DNA from: Meloidogyne chitwoodi
Taxonomy: Eukaryota; Nematoda; Chromadorea; Rhabditida; Meloidogynidae
Reading direction: 5' to 3'
NCBI GenBank assembly: GCA_015183035.1
Contig: JACZZP010000011.1
Coordinates: 434,001-498,000 of the forward strand
DNA length: 64,000 nt
The notes below the pieces were generated by a model. That model saw only the letters and a program-made list of their open reading frames with translations. It had not been told where the DNA came from and searched no databases. Numbering within the stretch: the first letter of the stretch is position 1; each line of letters begins with the position of its first letter. Position numbers and translations under genes: made by a program. Below are positions 34,245 to 46,446 of this stretch, in pieces.

Positions 34245-34940
34245 CCTAATTGATATTAGAATTGTATAGAGGAAATTTTAAAATATTGATTTTTAGAGAA
34301 ATGAAGAGGCTATTTATTAACAAAGAATTGAGGGGGAATTTTTTCTTGATTTAATATTGTTGGCAGTATTGACGCAAAGATGAAATTATGTGAGGAGATA
34401 GAGTAAATAAATAAATAGAGAAACATACAAAAAAAATTTGAAAAAATTGTAATGAGTGAATTAGCCAACTTTTAAGTGGAGTGCGACAATTGAGGACTGA
34501 TAAAAGAGAAAATAAATAAATTTAAAAAATTTATTTTCAACTTTTACAAAAAAACTTTTATTTAAATATTATTTATTAATATTCTCTTAAGTTATTATTT
34601 AATTATTTTTTGCTAATAATTAATTTTTTTTTTATTTTTTAAATGTATATTTGTCCTTTTATTTCTTCTCAAATTTAATATCGTCAATTGCGTATTCCTC
34701 CTTTGCGTGCCGCTCTGATTGAGCAAGACATTAGTTGCTCTTTTCTCTATAACTAGCTGTTATGCTACAAATCCAGTAATTAAATAAAATGTTAGTGAGT
34801 AAGACAGACCAACTTTTGAAATACTAGCCAGCTAAATATGTATAATTTAATTTATTTATAATACCATGCCTTTTTATTAGAATATGATTTATTATATTTG
34901 AGAAATTAAATATTTTAGATAAGATTTAGATAATATAAGT
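34245..34940 (-). promoter_or_regulatory. Upstream block of copy D (diverged)
   Basis: The proximal word TTTTTAGAGAAATGAAGAGG at about 34291 and the GTTGGCAGTATTGACGC word are present; the distal region keeps CATTAGTTGCTCTTTTCTCT and ATGCTACAA but is interrupted by unrelated AT-rich sequence. Confidence 0.4.
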
Positions 34941-36364
34941 TTATTTTTTGTAAAAAAAATTTTTTTTGGAATACTTTCTTAATTGGAAACAATTAATCTC
35001 ACAATAGAAAGAAAAATAAATAAAAAAGTTTATCAAACTCGGGGGAATATAAGCCGAGTGAATAAATTATGGGGCTCTGCGGTCAACAATGTCAGAGGCG
35101 ATTTTTGTTTTAAAAATTATAAAAAAGAAAAAAGGGTTTTAGTAAAAAATTAGAATCATGTCCAGTTTATTAGTCCAATCACTCAAAATTTACGGAACAA
35201 ACTTAATTATTTTGTAACCACTAATGGAATATATGGCTGAACATATTTAATTCCTAAAAAGCAAAACGAAAAAAAACCGTAAAAATTATTACAGTACGGA
35301 CATTGGTTTTCTCATTAGATTCATATTTTTAGGGCCTTTTTAATTGTATATTCAACAATATTTTTGGACTCATAACCTTTTGATTGGACTCATTTTTAAC
35401 TTATAAACTGGACAAGAATCTAAAATTCTTAAAATTAATTTTTTCAATTGGGACAATTGAACATCTTTTCTTCAAATTTTTTTTTCAATATCTCTTCAAT
35501 TAAATATGTTGACTCCACCACCACGTCAATTTCGACTGTGACGACTTCCACCGCGTCTACTTCCACCAGAATGGCTACTTTCGCCTGCTTGTGTTGCTAG
35601 AATAAAAAAAATATTTAAAACATAAGGTTGTTTAACAATATGTATATTAATGAATCTATTTGAAATATTAATTCAAGCAAGAGGCCCCTTAAGAGATTAA
35701 AAAAGGATTCGAATAAAAAAATCAAAAACCGTAATCAGTTCAACTGAATTAAAAATATTATTTTTAATAAAATATGTGTGTTTAAATACCTAAAATCCCA
35801 CATTTAATTTAATAAAATTAAAAATAATTACCTTTGAAATTAATAAGTGGAATATAAAAATCAAGATTTTGCTCTTGAATATTGTTGCCAAAAGTCACTA
35901 AATTTTTTTAAATAACGTTCAAGTTGATCTTGTCTTCCCACAGCTGAAATATATCAAACTTATTTTGCAAAATTTATAATTATTATTTTATCAATCCAAT
36001 CCAATATCCCCAAAAGAATTTTTCTCATTTGTTAAATTTTATAAATTTTATTAACTAGCATTAATAAAACTTCCGGGTATCTCAACCCCAAGGTCTAATA
36101 TCCGAAAATTTTTTTGGAACCAACAACTCATTAATAATAATCAATTTTAAATATGTTTTGCTTAAAAGCGTTTTTTAACATTATTTTCTTTTTTTAAAGA
36201 TAATAAAATACCATGATTGTACAATTCCGTATTGTAAATTTCTAAATTTTCTATTAAGTCGTACAAATATTTTTCGCGTTGTTCTAATTCAGTTAAAGAA
36301 AGATAAACAAATGTTTGATTACTAAAAGTTTATTAATTAAAAAAAATATATAAGTATTTTACAA

Positions 36365-36782
36365 TCTATATAAAAGAGAATATTTGTGTGTCTGTTTGTC
36401 CGGGTTTTTATAGACAAATGATTGGGGGAAATGAAAATTGAAGGTAAGGTTTTCAACTTGAAAATAAACTTGAGCTTAAAACTTGAAAATAGTTGATATT
36501 AAAGATTAAACTTGAAATTTGATTAAACTTATGTTTTTTTTTTGACAATATGTGTATTGTCTTGTGTTCGAAATGTTTTAAAGTAATGTTTTTGTTTTAT
36601 TTTGCTTGGTGTTTTGAATTAAAGAAGTCTTTGAACCAATTATGGATAAGTTTATTTAGGTGTTTTTGTTTTGTTCTCAAGGAATGTTTATAAGTATGTA
36701 TGTTTTTATTGTTCATGCTATTTTAAGTTTGTGTGTTTTTGCTAGCGGAGAAGGACACCCTAAGGGCGACCAACTCCGCTAG
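36365..36782. mobile_element. Helitron-like non-autonomous element
   Basis: Starts TCTATATAAAAGAGAATATT just after an A and ends CTAG just before a T. Near the 3' end GCGGAG and CTCCGC form a hairpin around GGACACCCTAAGGGCGACC. The TC...CTAG form with a 3' hairpin and A/T insertion site fits Helitrons. No ORF. Located in intron 4 of copy E. Confidence 0.65.
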
Positions 36783-37674
36783 TAATCATATTATTATAAA
36801 ATAAAATATATGTACTTATATATTAAAATAATACTTTTTATTTTCAAAACTCACCGGAAGATATTCGAATAATTTTTATAAGTAGACTGAGTACGCTTAT
36901 ATAAATTAATTAATATTTTTGTTTGCACTAACAAATAATAGAAAATAAATAAATTCTTCTCTTGAAGTGTTGGATCTTTTAATTCATCCAAATAATACTC
37001 GACAACGTCTTTGCTGAATTATAAAAGTAAATTATAATTTATAAATTTAAGACTGAAACAACCTTTTTAAGAAAAAGTGCTAATAAAATGAGAAGTACAA
37101 AATTTATAAAAAAGAAAAAAAGTTTCATGGATTTTTTTATTAAGATTTTTTTACTAATCGATTTACTAACGCATTTTCTGTGAGTCATAAATTTTGGTTG
37201 TACGGACAAATATTCAACGGACAACTCCTTTCCGAGCAGATTAAAAATTTTTTATTAATAAATTAAAGACTAATTTAGGATAATTTTAATGATTATTCTA
37301 ACATAATAAAATTTTTATTAATTATTAAAGAGAATTTCTGATAAAAGACGAATTTTCTAAGAGAATTTTTGCTCGGAGAGGAATTGTCCAAAAATCTTCC
37401 GAGAGAAGTTGAACGGTAATATAACCAGAGCTGTCTCGAAATTTCGATTTTCGACTTTCGAGGTTTTTTCTTTCGATTTCGAAGATTTTGAAAAATTTTC
37501 GATTTTCGTGTTTCGATATTTTTTTGTTTCGAGTAAATTTTTAAGTTATTTTTTTTGCAATAAATATTTATTTTTTAAAGCACATTTTCGCTAATTTTGA
37601 TGCATATTTAGTGCATATTTTGGCATATTTTTCATATTTCCGTGCATATTTTGGGCAGCCCTAATCATAACTCA

Positions 37675-37896
37675 TCAGGGATGGGCAAAATTGGAAAATA
37701 AAATACGAAATCCGAAACTTACCTAAAAATTTCAAAAATTTTTAAAAAAATTTCAAAATTTCCAAAAATTTCAGAATTTCAGAAAATTTCGGATTTGGTA
37801 CAAAAAACTGAAATATGAAATCCGAAATAAAAATGTCATAAAAATCCGAAATTTCAGAAACTTCCGAAACCCGAACTCCGAAGCTTGCCCATCCCT
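37675..37896. mobile_element. hAT-type miniature element of CCGAAA/TTTCGG words
   Basis: Termini CAGGGATGGGCAAAATT and CTTGCCCATCCCTG. Flanks TAACTCAT and CAATTCAT match at 6 of 8 positions. The interior is reiterated AATCCGAAA/TTTCAGAAA. A one-ended relative sits at 48720-48775. Located in intron 3 of copy E. Confidence 0.65.
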
Positions 37897-39684
37897 GCAA
37901 TTCATTCTCATCTCCTATCAATAAATGATTGGTTGGTTAAAGAAAAAATTAATTTATCTTAATTATGGAGATTAAAAATAACATTTAATAGAAAGTTTAG
38001 ACTCAAATAAAAAAAAAACAATGTAAAGTATTTGACAAACATAGTAACCTATAATTTTTAAAAATACAAAAAAATAAATTTTCCATAAATTCATATACTA
38101 TATATAATTAACATAACAACCTTAGATCGTTTAATGTAGAATAAGTTGAAACTAATGCCTTGATGATCACTTTTAAACTTTTTAAAATTTTCTTTTGTCA
38201 TTATTTTTTGTTGATCAATGACTCTTTTAGAAATAAATAATACTGCAAAATTTCTTTCACTCTCTTCAGGATCTTCCTCATATTCTTCCTCAATCATATA
38301 ATCATCTTGATATATATTAGTTTCTTGATCACCTTCATCATCACTTAACGAATAACTTTTTTTATACTCTTTAGTTATTAGTTTATTGTTTATTTGCAAA
38401 GCCAATCGAGTTAAATATATATCGAGATTATTTCTATATTGATTCGTTAACTATAAATTTAAATATAAAAAATTGTTTTATTTATTAAAAATTAAATTTG
38501 CCAAACATTTTTTGCTTTAATTTGAAGTTGGGTGCCTCCTTCCTCCCGTCGGGCTTTGAATCAAAAAAGGATCCCGTGTCGAAATCATTCACGTATTCAC
38601 GTGAATGAATTGTATACTTTATACTCTCACCCCATTTTCTCACCCCATTTTTCTCGCCCCATTTTATTTCCTTTTTGTTGGTATTTAAAACCCCAAAAAG
38701 TTTTTTCTTATCAGTTGTCAACAATTTTTCCCGTTTTATTTAATAAATATTTTTAAGACTAGTTTGTTTGTGCTAGGGCGTAACAATTTGGCGACCGCGG
38801 CAGGATCTCTCTTCAATCATATAAAGAATTTTAAGAAAAAAAAAAAAATTTTTTTTAATAAAATTTATTATTATTAAATAAAAAATTAAAAAATAAAATT
38901 AAATAATTATTTTTAATTATTTTTCTTCAAATTAATAAAATTACTATTATTATTAACTAGTGGAAGCGTGCTCTACTCAGTAGTGCAGTACATGGGATAT
39001 TAAGATAACATGGGAAACATAAAAAATTTGGAAAGTTAAAAAAATTTTGGGTAAAAAAATATTTATGGGTATTGAAAAGCCCTAACGGGCTTTGGGGCGC
39101 GCTTCGCGCGCTGCTAGAAGTTTTAAATATTCTTGTTAAATGTGCGGGGGTCCCAATGTTTGTTACACCTCGGGCCTTCGGCCCTCGCACCTTCATAATA
39201 GTCGATTTCCCATTATCCCCATGAAATCACGACTTTTTTAAATTTATTTGGCCATTTCAGTGCCACACTCAATTTCGGCACCAAAATGACCATGCCTATT
39301 GAATTCACCATACTCGATTACCTATTATTCCCTTAAATTCCGTATTATTTTTAAATATTTTTTTATTAGGCTGTTTCATTGCGACATACAACTCTGGCAC
39401 CATAATAACCTGTCCCAAAAAATTCCCCATAGTCGATTATGATTATCTCCAATAAATCTCACATTATTTTTGAATAAATATTTAATAGGTCGTTTCAAGG
39501 CCACACTCAATTTGGGCACGAAAATGACCATGTCCATTGAATTCTCCATACTCGATTATCCATTGTCCCAATGTTTTATCATTCTGATGTTATCAACTCG
39601 GGACTTCGGCCCTCAGTTACAACTTTGCAGATGGATGTCACATCTCGGACCTTCGGCCCTCGGTTCATCATTGCAGATGGCTTG

Positions 39685-39800
39685 AGTCAAACTTGAGCCA
39701 CTGAGCCAAACTTGAGCCAAACCTGAGCCAAACTTGAGCCAAACTTGAGTCAAACTTGATCAAACCTGAGCCAAACATGAGCCAAACCTGAGCCAAACTC
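39685..39800 (+). repeat. 11-bp tandem repeat in the LTR element interior
   Basis: About ten copies of TTGAGCCAAAC with C/T variation. No coding meaning seen. Confidence 0.85.
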
Positions 39801-41209
39801 TTTTCCCTTAAATAAAAAAAGTAAAAAAAAATAAATAATAATCGCGCCAGTTAATTGAAGGTGCAGGCAAGAAGAATGAATGAGAGTGAAGAAAAGTGGC
39901 TGCTTTTATACTATTAATTTCAACTAAAAATTCTTGAAAAAATTTTTTTCGTAAAAAATGTCTTATATGGGGTAAAAATAGCCCCTGAATTCAAATCCAA
40001 AGTCAGAAAAATTTTCAAAAATTTCCTCTCAAAGTTAAAGTCAAAAAACCCATTTAGTCGCGAAACATTTAAAGACTAACTCCCCCAGACTCTAATAAAT
40101 CAACAACATGTTATATATATTCTTAAATCTCATTTAATGTTTTATCAAATGGCATATTTGACACTCAACATTTTGGCACTGAACTGTCCCGTCAACCCAT
40201 TTCAGTGCCAGATTTGTGTGTCATCCTACTATAAAATATAAAGATTACTTTTTCATCGAATGATGCATACATGTAGAAAATTTGGACTTATAGATCAAAT
40301 GCCCATGAAGTTATGGCTCGGCGAATATATGGGGCGCCCACTCAACTTGGTCAATATTGACCCAAAAATTAACAAAAAATTTTTTTTGGAATCAGCTCGT
40401 CAATGGCTTCCAAATAATACCTTATTTACTCAAATTACATAATTTTTGTGGATGGCTATTGTTGACCTCAAAATTTTTGATTAAATTTTATACCCAAATT
40501 TTAAAAATTCATAACTTTTTTAAAAGTAACCTTTTTTGAATATTTTAAAATTTTAATAGGTGTCAAAAAATATTTTTAATTTTTTAAAAATACATTGAGT
40601 TCAATCCTATGGCAAAACCCCGAAAAATTTTCAAAAAACCGAAAATTTTTGAATTTTCAGAAATTCAACCATAACTACACCAATCTATAAAATTTTTCAA
40701 TTTTTTCTTCACTGAAAAAATAAATAATTTTTTGCTTTATTTCATGAAATTCATTTCATTCCAATCAGACCGAAATTCACAAAGTTAAGGTAAATTGAAG
40801 TTTAACCAAAATATTCCAACAGGGGTACCCCTTTGGCAAAATTTTGTTAAATTTTTTTAAATATTTTATTATAAAAAATCGTCTTTTAAGGGGTAAAATT
40901 ACACCTGATCACGAATACATACTCAGGAAAATTTTAAAATTTTTTCAAAAAGTTGGGTCAAAAAATATTTTGAGTTCTCAATTTCTGACTTATATCTCCC
41001 AAAATTTTAACCCGAGACTCAAGTGGCCAACAAACTTTTTATAGCCGCAACTCATGGCCACAAATTTCTCAACTGCACCAAAAACCCCCGACTTTAATTT
41101 CCCATTAAAAAATGCATTTTAAATCTTCATCCGGCCATTTCAGTTCCACACTCAAACTTGACACCAAAATGACCATCCTATTGTACTCTCCATAGTCGAT
41201 AACCTAATA

Positions 41210-41490
41210 TCCCAATGTTTTATTCAGATGGATGGAACCTCGGATCTTCGGCCCCGAATAATCATTGCAGATTGGTGTCTCACCTCAACCTTCGGCCCCA
41301 TTTCTTTATACAGATGGATCACCTCGGGCCTTCGGCCCTCGTTTTCTTCACTATAGATGGATCACTTCGGGACTTCTGCCCTCGTTTCTTCATTATATAT
41401 GGATCACCTCGGGCCTTCGGCCCTCGGTTCTTTATTACAGATGGATCACCTCGGGCATTCGGCCTTTGTTTCTCATTATAGATGGATCAC
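41210..41490 (+). repeat. 42-bp tandem repeat with GGGCCTTCGGCCC hairpin
   Basis: Five to six imperfect units each containing ATGGATCACCTCGGGCCTT then CGGCCCTCG and a T-rich spacer. Single related units occur at 39160-39190 and 39600-39665. Each unit can form a strong short hairpin. The open frames across it (repeating Gly-Ser-Pro-Arg-Ala-Phe-Gly) come from the repeat. Confidence 0.8.
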
Positions 41491-42838
41491 CTCATAATCC
41501 CAAATGTTGACCAACCGTAACTTGGTCAAAAATGGCTCAAGAATTTAAATAAAAATATTTTTAGACTCAGCTTTATGAGGGCTTTCAAATGATATATCAT
41601 TTGCCAATATTACATTAATTTTTATGTTGGCCATTTTTGGCTTCAAAATTTTAGATGAGATTTTATGACCAAAACTTAAAAAAATCATAACTTTTTCAAA
41701 AGGAACCTTTTTTGAAAATTTTAAAATACTAATAGGTGTTAAAAATTATGCTTCATTTTATAAAAATACTTTCAATCTGATCCCATGGCAAAAATTCCAA
41801 AATTTTTTCGAAAAACCGAAAGATTTCAAATTTTCAAAAAATCGACCCTAACTGCCCCTAACCTCAAAATTTTTCAACTTTTTCTTTATTCAAAAAATAA
41901 CTAATTTTTTGCTTTATTTAATAAGATTTGTTTCATTCAAATCCAATTAAAACTCGCAAAGTTAAGGTCAATTGAAAATTTCCGAAAATATAGCAAAAGG
42001 GTTACCCCTTTGGAAAAATAATGTCAAAATTTTTATTCCGATTTTTTTGAAAAAAATATCTTTTATGAGGTAAAAAACACATGCTGAACACGAATAAAAT
42101 ATCAGAAAAATTAAAAAAATTTGCCGCAAAGTTAAGGTCAAATAACTGTTAAAATCCCCATTTCAAGACTCATATCTCCCAAAATCTTAATCCAAGACTC
42201 AAATGTCTCACAAACATTTTGTAACTACATCTCTCGGCTACAAATACTTCAATTACCTCCAAATCCCCCAGATTCATTCTCGCACTCAAAAATCCAATTT
42301 AAAACTTCAACCGGCCATTTCAGTGCCGCACTCAAACTCTGCACCAAAGTGACCCATCCCAGACATTTTCTCATACTCCAATACTATTTATAAAAAATAA
42401 AAAAATTTTTATATAAAGGCATCAAAAAATCGTATTGTTCAGTACCACACTCATCTCGGGCACCGAAATAACCCTTCCCAAAAAATTCTCCGTATCCATT
42501 TACCCATTATCCCTCCCAACCATTTTTCCCTATAACCCCCCATTCTCTAAATAGCATTTGCAAGATTTGGTCACTGAACTAATTTTACGACAAAATGCCA
42601 GCATTTAAAAAGGGTTGAGAAGGCACTTCGACCCTTAGAATTGAAATTAAAAAAAAATTTTTTTTTTCCAAAAAAATCCACTAATCGTGGGCCATGATCC
42701 TACCAGCAAGACCTTAACCCCTTTCTATTGAACTTTTTCGAGATAGCAAAAGTGCTATGGTCGTTTTAGTGCCTTGCTACGCCCCGCACCAAAAAGTCTA
42801 TATTTTTCCTATATGCGCCCCAAAAAGTACCCCCCGAC

Positions 42839-43984
42839 ATGTGCAACTTTCAAGGCGACTTACTCAATATTGCAGAACAAGGATTTGGCATACGATCCAT
42901 AGAGTACCAAAAAATGAAAATACAACGATTAATGCGCCGCAATGTTGATGAGCAACAATTTGCGTCTGAACTTACAGCCGCAGAGATAGCTATGAACCAA
43001 ATCATGGACAATGTCTTCATCGAAAAATGTCAACAATTCAGAGAAGCAAACCCTACCCTGCAGGCGAGAAAGTTATTCAAGAAGAACAGCATTGTAGCAA
43101 GATGGGTCACTGAATCAACTATGGAAGTGTATGGGTGCGCAGAAATACCCATGAAACTAATTACACCAAGACCAGTGAAGTCATGCTACAAGTATCTACC
43201 CGTCTCGGTAGATTTATACAACAGAAATCTCGAGGGATTTTTTGATCAAGAACTGCGAATTCTTACCGTGACATCACCGCCAGCAGATTGTGAACGAAGT
43301 CAAATTCATTTTCTGGAGTACTCAACCGGCAATTGGTCCAGAATAGACACCAAGACAGGTGCAATGGAACGTTTGGACAATCGCGCCATACATCAATTTC
43401 ATTATAATTTGACGACGTACAATGGAATCGACGTTCAACCATTGATTTTTCATGACTGGAATCTCCACTCTGATGAGGTGCCATTTCTACACATCGAAGA
43501 TGTACCTCAGCTGGAAGAGTGGAAAGCCACCCAGAAGACAGATGAGCACTTTAGGGCCCTGACTTTGGGAGCCCTGCCAGGGGGACTAAGCGGAGTCGCC
43601 ATGAATTATATTTCCAACCTGTGGGAAGCCTTCGTAAGACACTGGATAATAGGCGCCTGTTTATATGCTACTTTTTTGTTTGTCCGAGACTTGCTACTGC
43701 CGATACTACTAAATTTTTTAATAATGCCTACGTTAAGAAGCGTAAATTTACTCAGAGGAAGCAAACAAAAAGCAACACGAGGAAGACCAGCGCTTCGAGA
43801 CGTGGAACTACGAAAAGAAACAGGCAGAGCGAAACTCCTGGACCGAAATTTTTCAACACTAACAAGAGTCCGACCCGCGGAACCAACATCCATTGAGCTC
43901 CACGAGATTGAAACCACTTCAATCAGTTCCTCATCCAACCCATTTGGCCGAAGAATAGGGAACAGGGGCAAAATCGGAAAATAA
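42839..43984 (+). CDS. Envelope-like glycoprotein of the LTR element
   Basis: Open frame of 381 aa from ATG 42839 to the stop at 43984, less than 90 bp from the right LTR. Visible: a soluble N-terminal part with several cysteines, Asn-x-Ser/Thr sites in the middle, a Gly-rich LPGGLSG segment around residue 250, then a membrane-spanning stretch of about 25 residues (roughly 270-295) and a basic C-terminal tail of about 85 residues. No signal peptide at this start, so an upstream exon is probably missing or spliced from the leader. Position next to the 3' LTR and the one-anchor layout fit retroelement env genes. Codon use is richer in G+C than its surroundings. Confidence 0.65.
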   Translation: MCNFQGDLLNIAEQGFGIRSIEYQKMKIQRLMRRNVDEQQFASELTAAEIAMNQIMDNVFIEKCQQFREANPTLQARKLFKKNSIVARWVTESTMEVYGCAEIPMKLITPRPVKSCYKYLPVSVDLYNRNLEGFFDQELRILTVTSPPADCERSQIHFLEYSTGNWSRIDTKTGAMERLDNRAIHQFHYNLTTYNGIDVQPLIFHDWNLHSDEVPFLHIEDVPQLEEWKATQKTDEHFRALTLGALPGGLSGVAMNYISNLWEAFVRHWIIGACLYATFLFVRDLLLPILLNFLIMPTLRSVNLLRGSKQKATRGRPALRDVELRKETGRAKLLDRNFSTLTRVRPAEPTSIELHEIETTSISSSSNPFGRRIGNRGKIGK

Positions 43985-45164
43985 AATACGAAAGATAGGA
44001 ACTTAAATAGGAAACGAAAGACGAAATATAAAATAAAAAATTGATTTAAAATTATTTTGGTGGGAGATTGTCGAAATCATTCACGTATTCACGTGAATGA
44101 ATTGTATACTTTATACTCTCACCCCATTTTCTCACCCCATTTTTCTCGCCCCATTTTATTTCCTTTTTGTTGGTATTTAAAACCCAAAAAGTTTTTTCTT
44201 ATCAGTTGTCAACAATTTTTCCCGTTTTATTTAATAAATATTTTTAAGACTAGTTTGTTTGTGCTAGGGCGTAACACCCGCATATGGGTTGTCCCCGACA
44301 ATTTATAATCTCCCTATCCTAGATAACATTTTTTGTTCCTTTCCACGTAAAGCCTTCCCTGCCTACGGGGAGACACTCTAGTTTGAAGCAGAGATTTTTA
44401 AACAATAAAAAATACAAAAGGTTAGGTTTTCCAGCAACTTCTTAGGTGAAAATTAAAAAAGATTATAGAGTACCTCTATAATTTTATCAATACAATTTAT
44501 TAAAATTCATCATTCCCCAAGTTAAATTCTCCGAGAATTTTAATTGCATTAGTTCGAATAATAATCTCAATACTCTTTTTATTTAATTCTTCTTTAATAT
44601 CAATAGAATTTAGAATTTGAGTCAAAAAAGACACCTCGGTAAGTGAAAAATTTATTGAAAAGTAAACTTTAAATAAAAAAAATTATTTTAAAATTATATA
44701 GTGATTGACCCAAGTTATAAAACACCCAAGTGCCCGGTAATTAATATTTATTTTCCTTGAGTAATAAATTTTATATTAATTGCGGACATTCCTCTGAAGG
44801 TCTAAAACATTAATGTATAATGTCCGCAAAAAAATCGTCACATCTTTCATAGTGCCAAAATTTTAATATAATTATGTAAGTTTTTCGTTGCTATAGGTCA
44901 TAATTAAATATTAATTTTAAATTTACCAGGAGAATGATTGTGCATTCCATCAGTCACCTGTTGAGGTGAATATAAGACAAAAAATAATAAAAGAAAATTG
45001 AAAAATTTTGAAATAAGCATTTTATTAAAAAAACCTTTTTCAATACAAATTTCTGAAAAATATTTTTTTTAATCGAATACTATGCCTTGAAATTTTAAAA
45101 CAATTTTTTATTTAAAAGTAAATTTAACTAATTTTTATTTTTTTTAATTGTCAAACAATAAAAT

Positions 45165-46200
45165 TTAATTAATGAATAAGGGAAATTTTGAGAAAAATGA
45201 ATGGATTTTTAGAGAAATTAAGAGGCTATTTATTAACAAAGAATTGAGGTAAAATTTTTCTTTAATATTGTTGGCAGTATTGACGCACAAAAATTATGCG
45301 GGAATATACATAGTGAAGGATAGAGAAAATTAAAAAAAAATAAAATAAATAGAGAGACATACAAAAAATTTTGAAAAAAAATTTTTGTGGCAAGATTTTT
45401 TTTTTATTGGGGAATATACCTATAAGGGAGTGGAGATTAAAAAGACGTTAGTTGCCATCTCCTCTATAGCAGCTATACTATGCTACGGTTACATAAAAAT
45501 GCTAGCGTCTTGCGGCAAAAAAAGAGTATGGAAAAATAGGAGAGAAAAGACGCCGGCATTTTTGACGCTTTTTTGGGTGGTTACATAAAAAGCGTCTTCG
45601 GCTAGCGTATTGACGCGGGCGTCAATTTTTTAAGTTCAAATGCATTTGAATTTTTAGCGGCAACTTTTCCAAAACTTTGAAAAATTATTTCTCCGTCAAT
45701 TTTTAATCGATTTTTAAAATTCAAAATTATTTAGAAAGTTTAAGGCTTTCTCTATTTTTTAAGATAAATTTTATATTTATTTTTTTAATATTAGTTGTAA
45801 AATTTTATTTAAAAAAAGTTACATTTTCTACAAAAAATAAAATTAATAAATTTTTAATTTATTTGTTGGCTACACAAAATCGTTAGCGTTTTGCTGCAAT
45901 ACGGCGGCAATAAACTCTGGTCCCGCGTTTTACGCACTGCGTCTTTTCAGCTAGATTAAAACGCTAGTTTTGTCTAGCCACAAAACTAGTGTTTTCCGCC
46001 GACGTCTTGCCACTAAAGGCTGCGTTTTTATCTAGCCTTAGCATAAAGTAGTTAGAATATTAGAGTAAGAAAGACTAGACTCATTTTAATTTCCTAATTT
46101 ATATTGCCATTCCTCTTCTTACATAGAATCAATGCTTTGATTTCGTTATTTGAGAGCTGTAATATTTAGAGGAGACTGAGGCATAGGTTAATTTTAAAAA
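45165..46200 (-). promoter_or_regulatory. Upstream block of copy E with internal insertion
   Basis: The usual words (GAATGGATTTTTAGAGAAAT at 45200, GTTGGCAGTATTGACGCAC, GACGTTAGTTGCC at 45443) are present. Between about 45490 and 46020 lies an unrelated insert with inverted GCTAGCGT-type and GGCGGCAA-type words and several GTCTTTTCAGC/GCTGAAAAGAC-like complements, probably another foldback element. The distal word ATATTGCCATTCCTC follows at 46100. Confidence 0.4.
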
Positions 46201-46339
46201 ATTAAAAAAAAAATTTTATTGGGAAAATCAGATTTAAAGAGGTCTTATTCACTGTTTTTTTCTTAAACGGAGTTATTAAATTAATTTAGATAATTTATTC
46301 TATATTTAGTTAGGAAATGACTTCTGAATTAGTCACGGT

Positions 46340-46446
46340 CAGTGAAGAGAAAGTTCGAAAATTTCCACGGAACTAGTTCCAGTTCCTGAACTTGTTTTTG
46401 AATTTTTGCAGTTTCCAGTTCCGAAACTGGAACTTTCCCATCACTG
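46340..46446. mobile_element. hAT-type miniature element of GTTCC words, target duplication GTCACGGT/GTTACGGT
   Basis: Termini CAGTGAAGAG and CCCATCACTG; the two flanking octamers differ at one position. The interior is AACTAGTTCCAGTTCC words. Copy F has an apparently empty related site (AATCACGGTTT at 55688). Confidence 0.75.

Larger units (their letters stand above)
38577..44276 (+). mobile_element. LTR retroelement with env-like ORF only, in an intron of copy E
   Basis: LTRs 38577-38785 and 44069-44276 both run TGTCGAAATC to GGGCGTAACA and differ by one C. The exact 4-bp CCCG sits outside both ends (38573-38576 and 44277-44280). Just inside the left LTR, TGGCGACCGCGGCAGGA (38789-38805) is a good primer-binding site, of the tRNA-Arg type. 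A purine run TGGTGGGAGA precedes the right LTR. The 4-kb left interior has no gag, protease, reverse transcriptase or integrase; it holds short tandem repeats. One env-like ORF occupies the right part. LTR near-identity implies recent insertion. Confidence 0.9.
35526..45020 (-). pseudogene. Array copy E: broken copy with an LTR element in intron 2
   Basis: Exons 45020-44927 (signal peptide MLISKFFNFLLLFFVLYSPQ), 44666-44474, 38450-38121, 37013-36855, 36321-36212, 35943-35832 and 35596-35526 (GESSHSGGSRRGGSRHSRN end). Exon 2 lacks one T near its end and hits a stop. Exon 3 (acidic, EEEYEEDPEESERNF) shifts frame near its 3' end. Exon 6 has an extra A. Intron 2 holds the 5.7-kb LTR element and intron 4 a Helitron-like element. 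Splice sites are still good, so decay postdates duplication. Confidence 0.78.

Noticed and set aside
41215..41510. Gly-Ser-Pro-Arg repeat proteins
   Set aside because: They follow from the 42-bp tandem repeat with the GGGCC hairpin.
42757..42948. Alternative short frame overlapping the env-like ORF start
   Set aside because: It overlaps the much longer and motif-bearing frame and has no features of its own.
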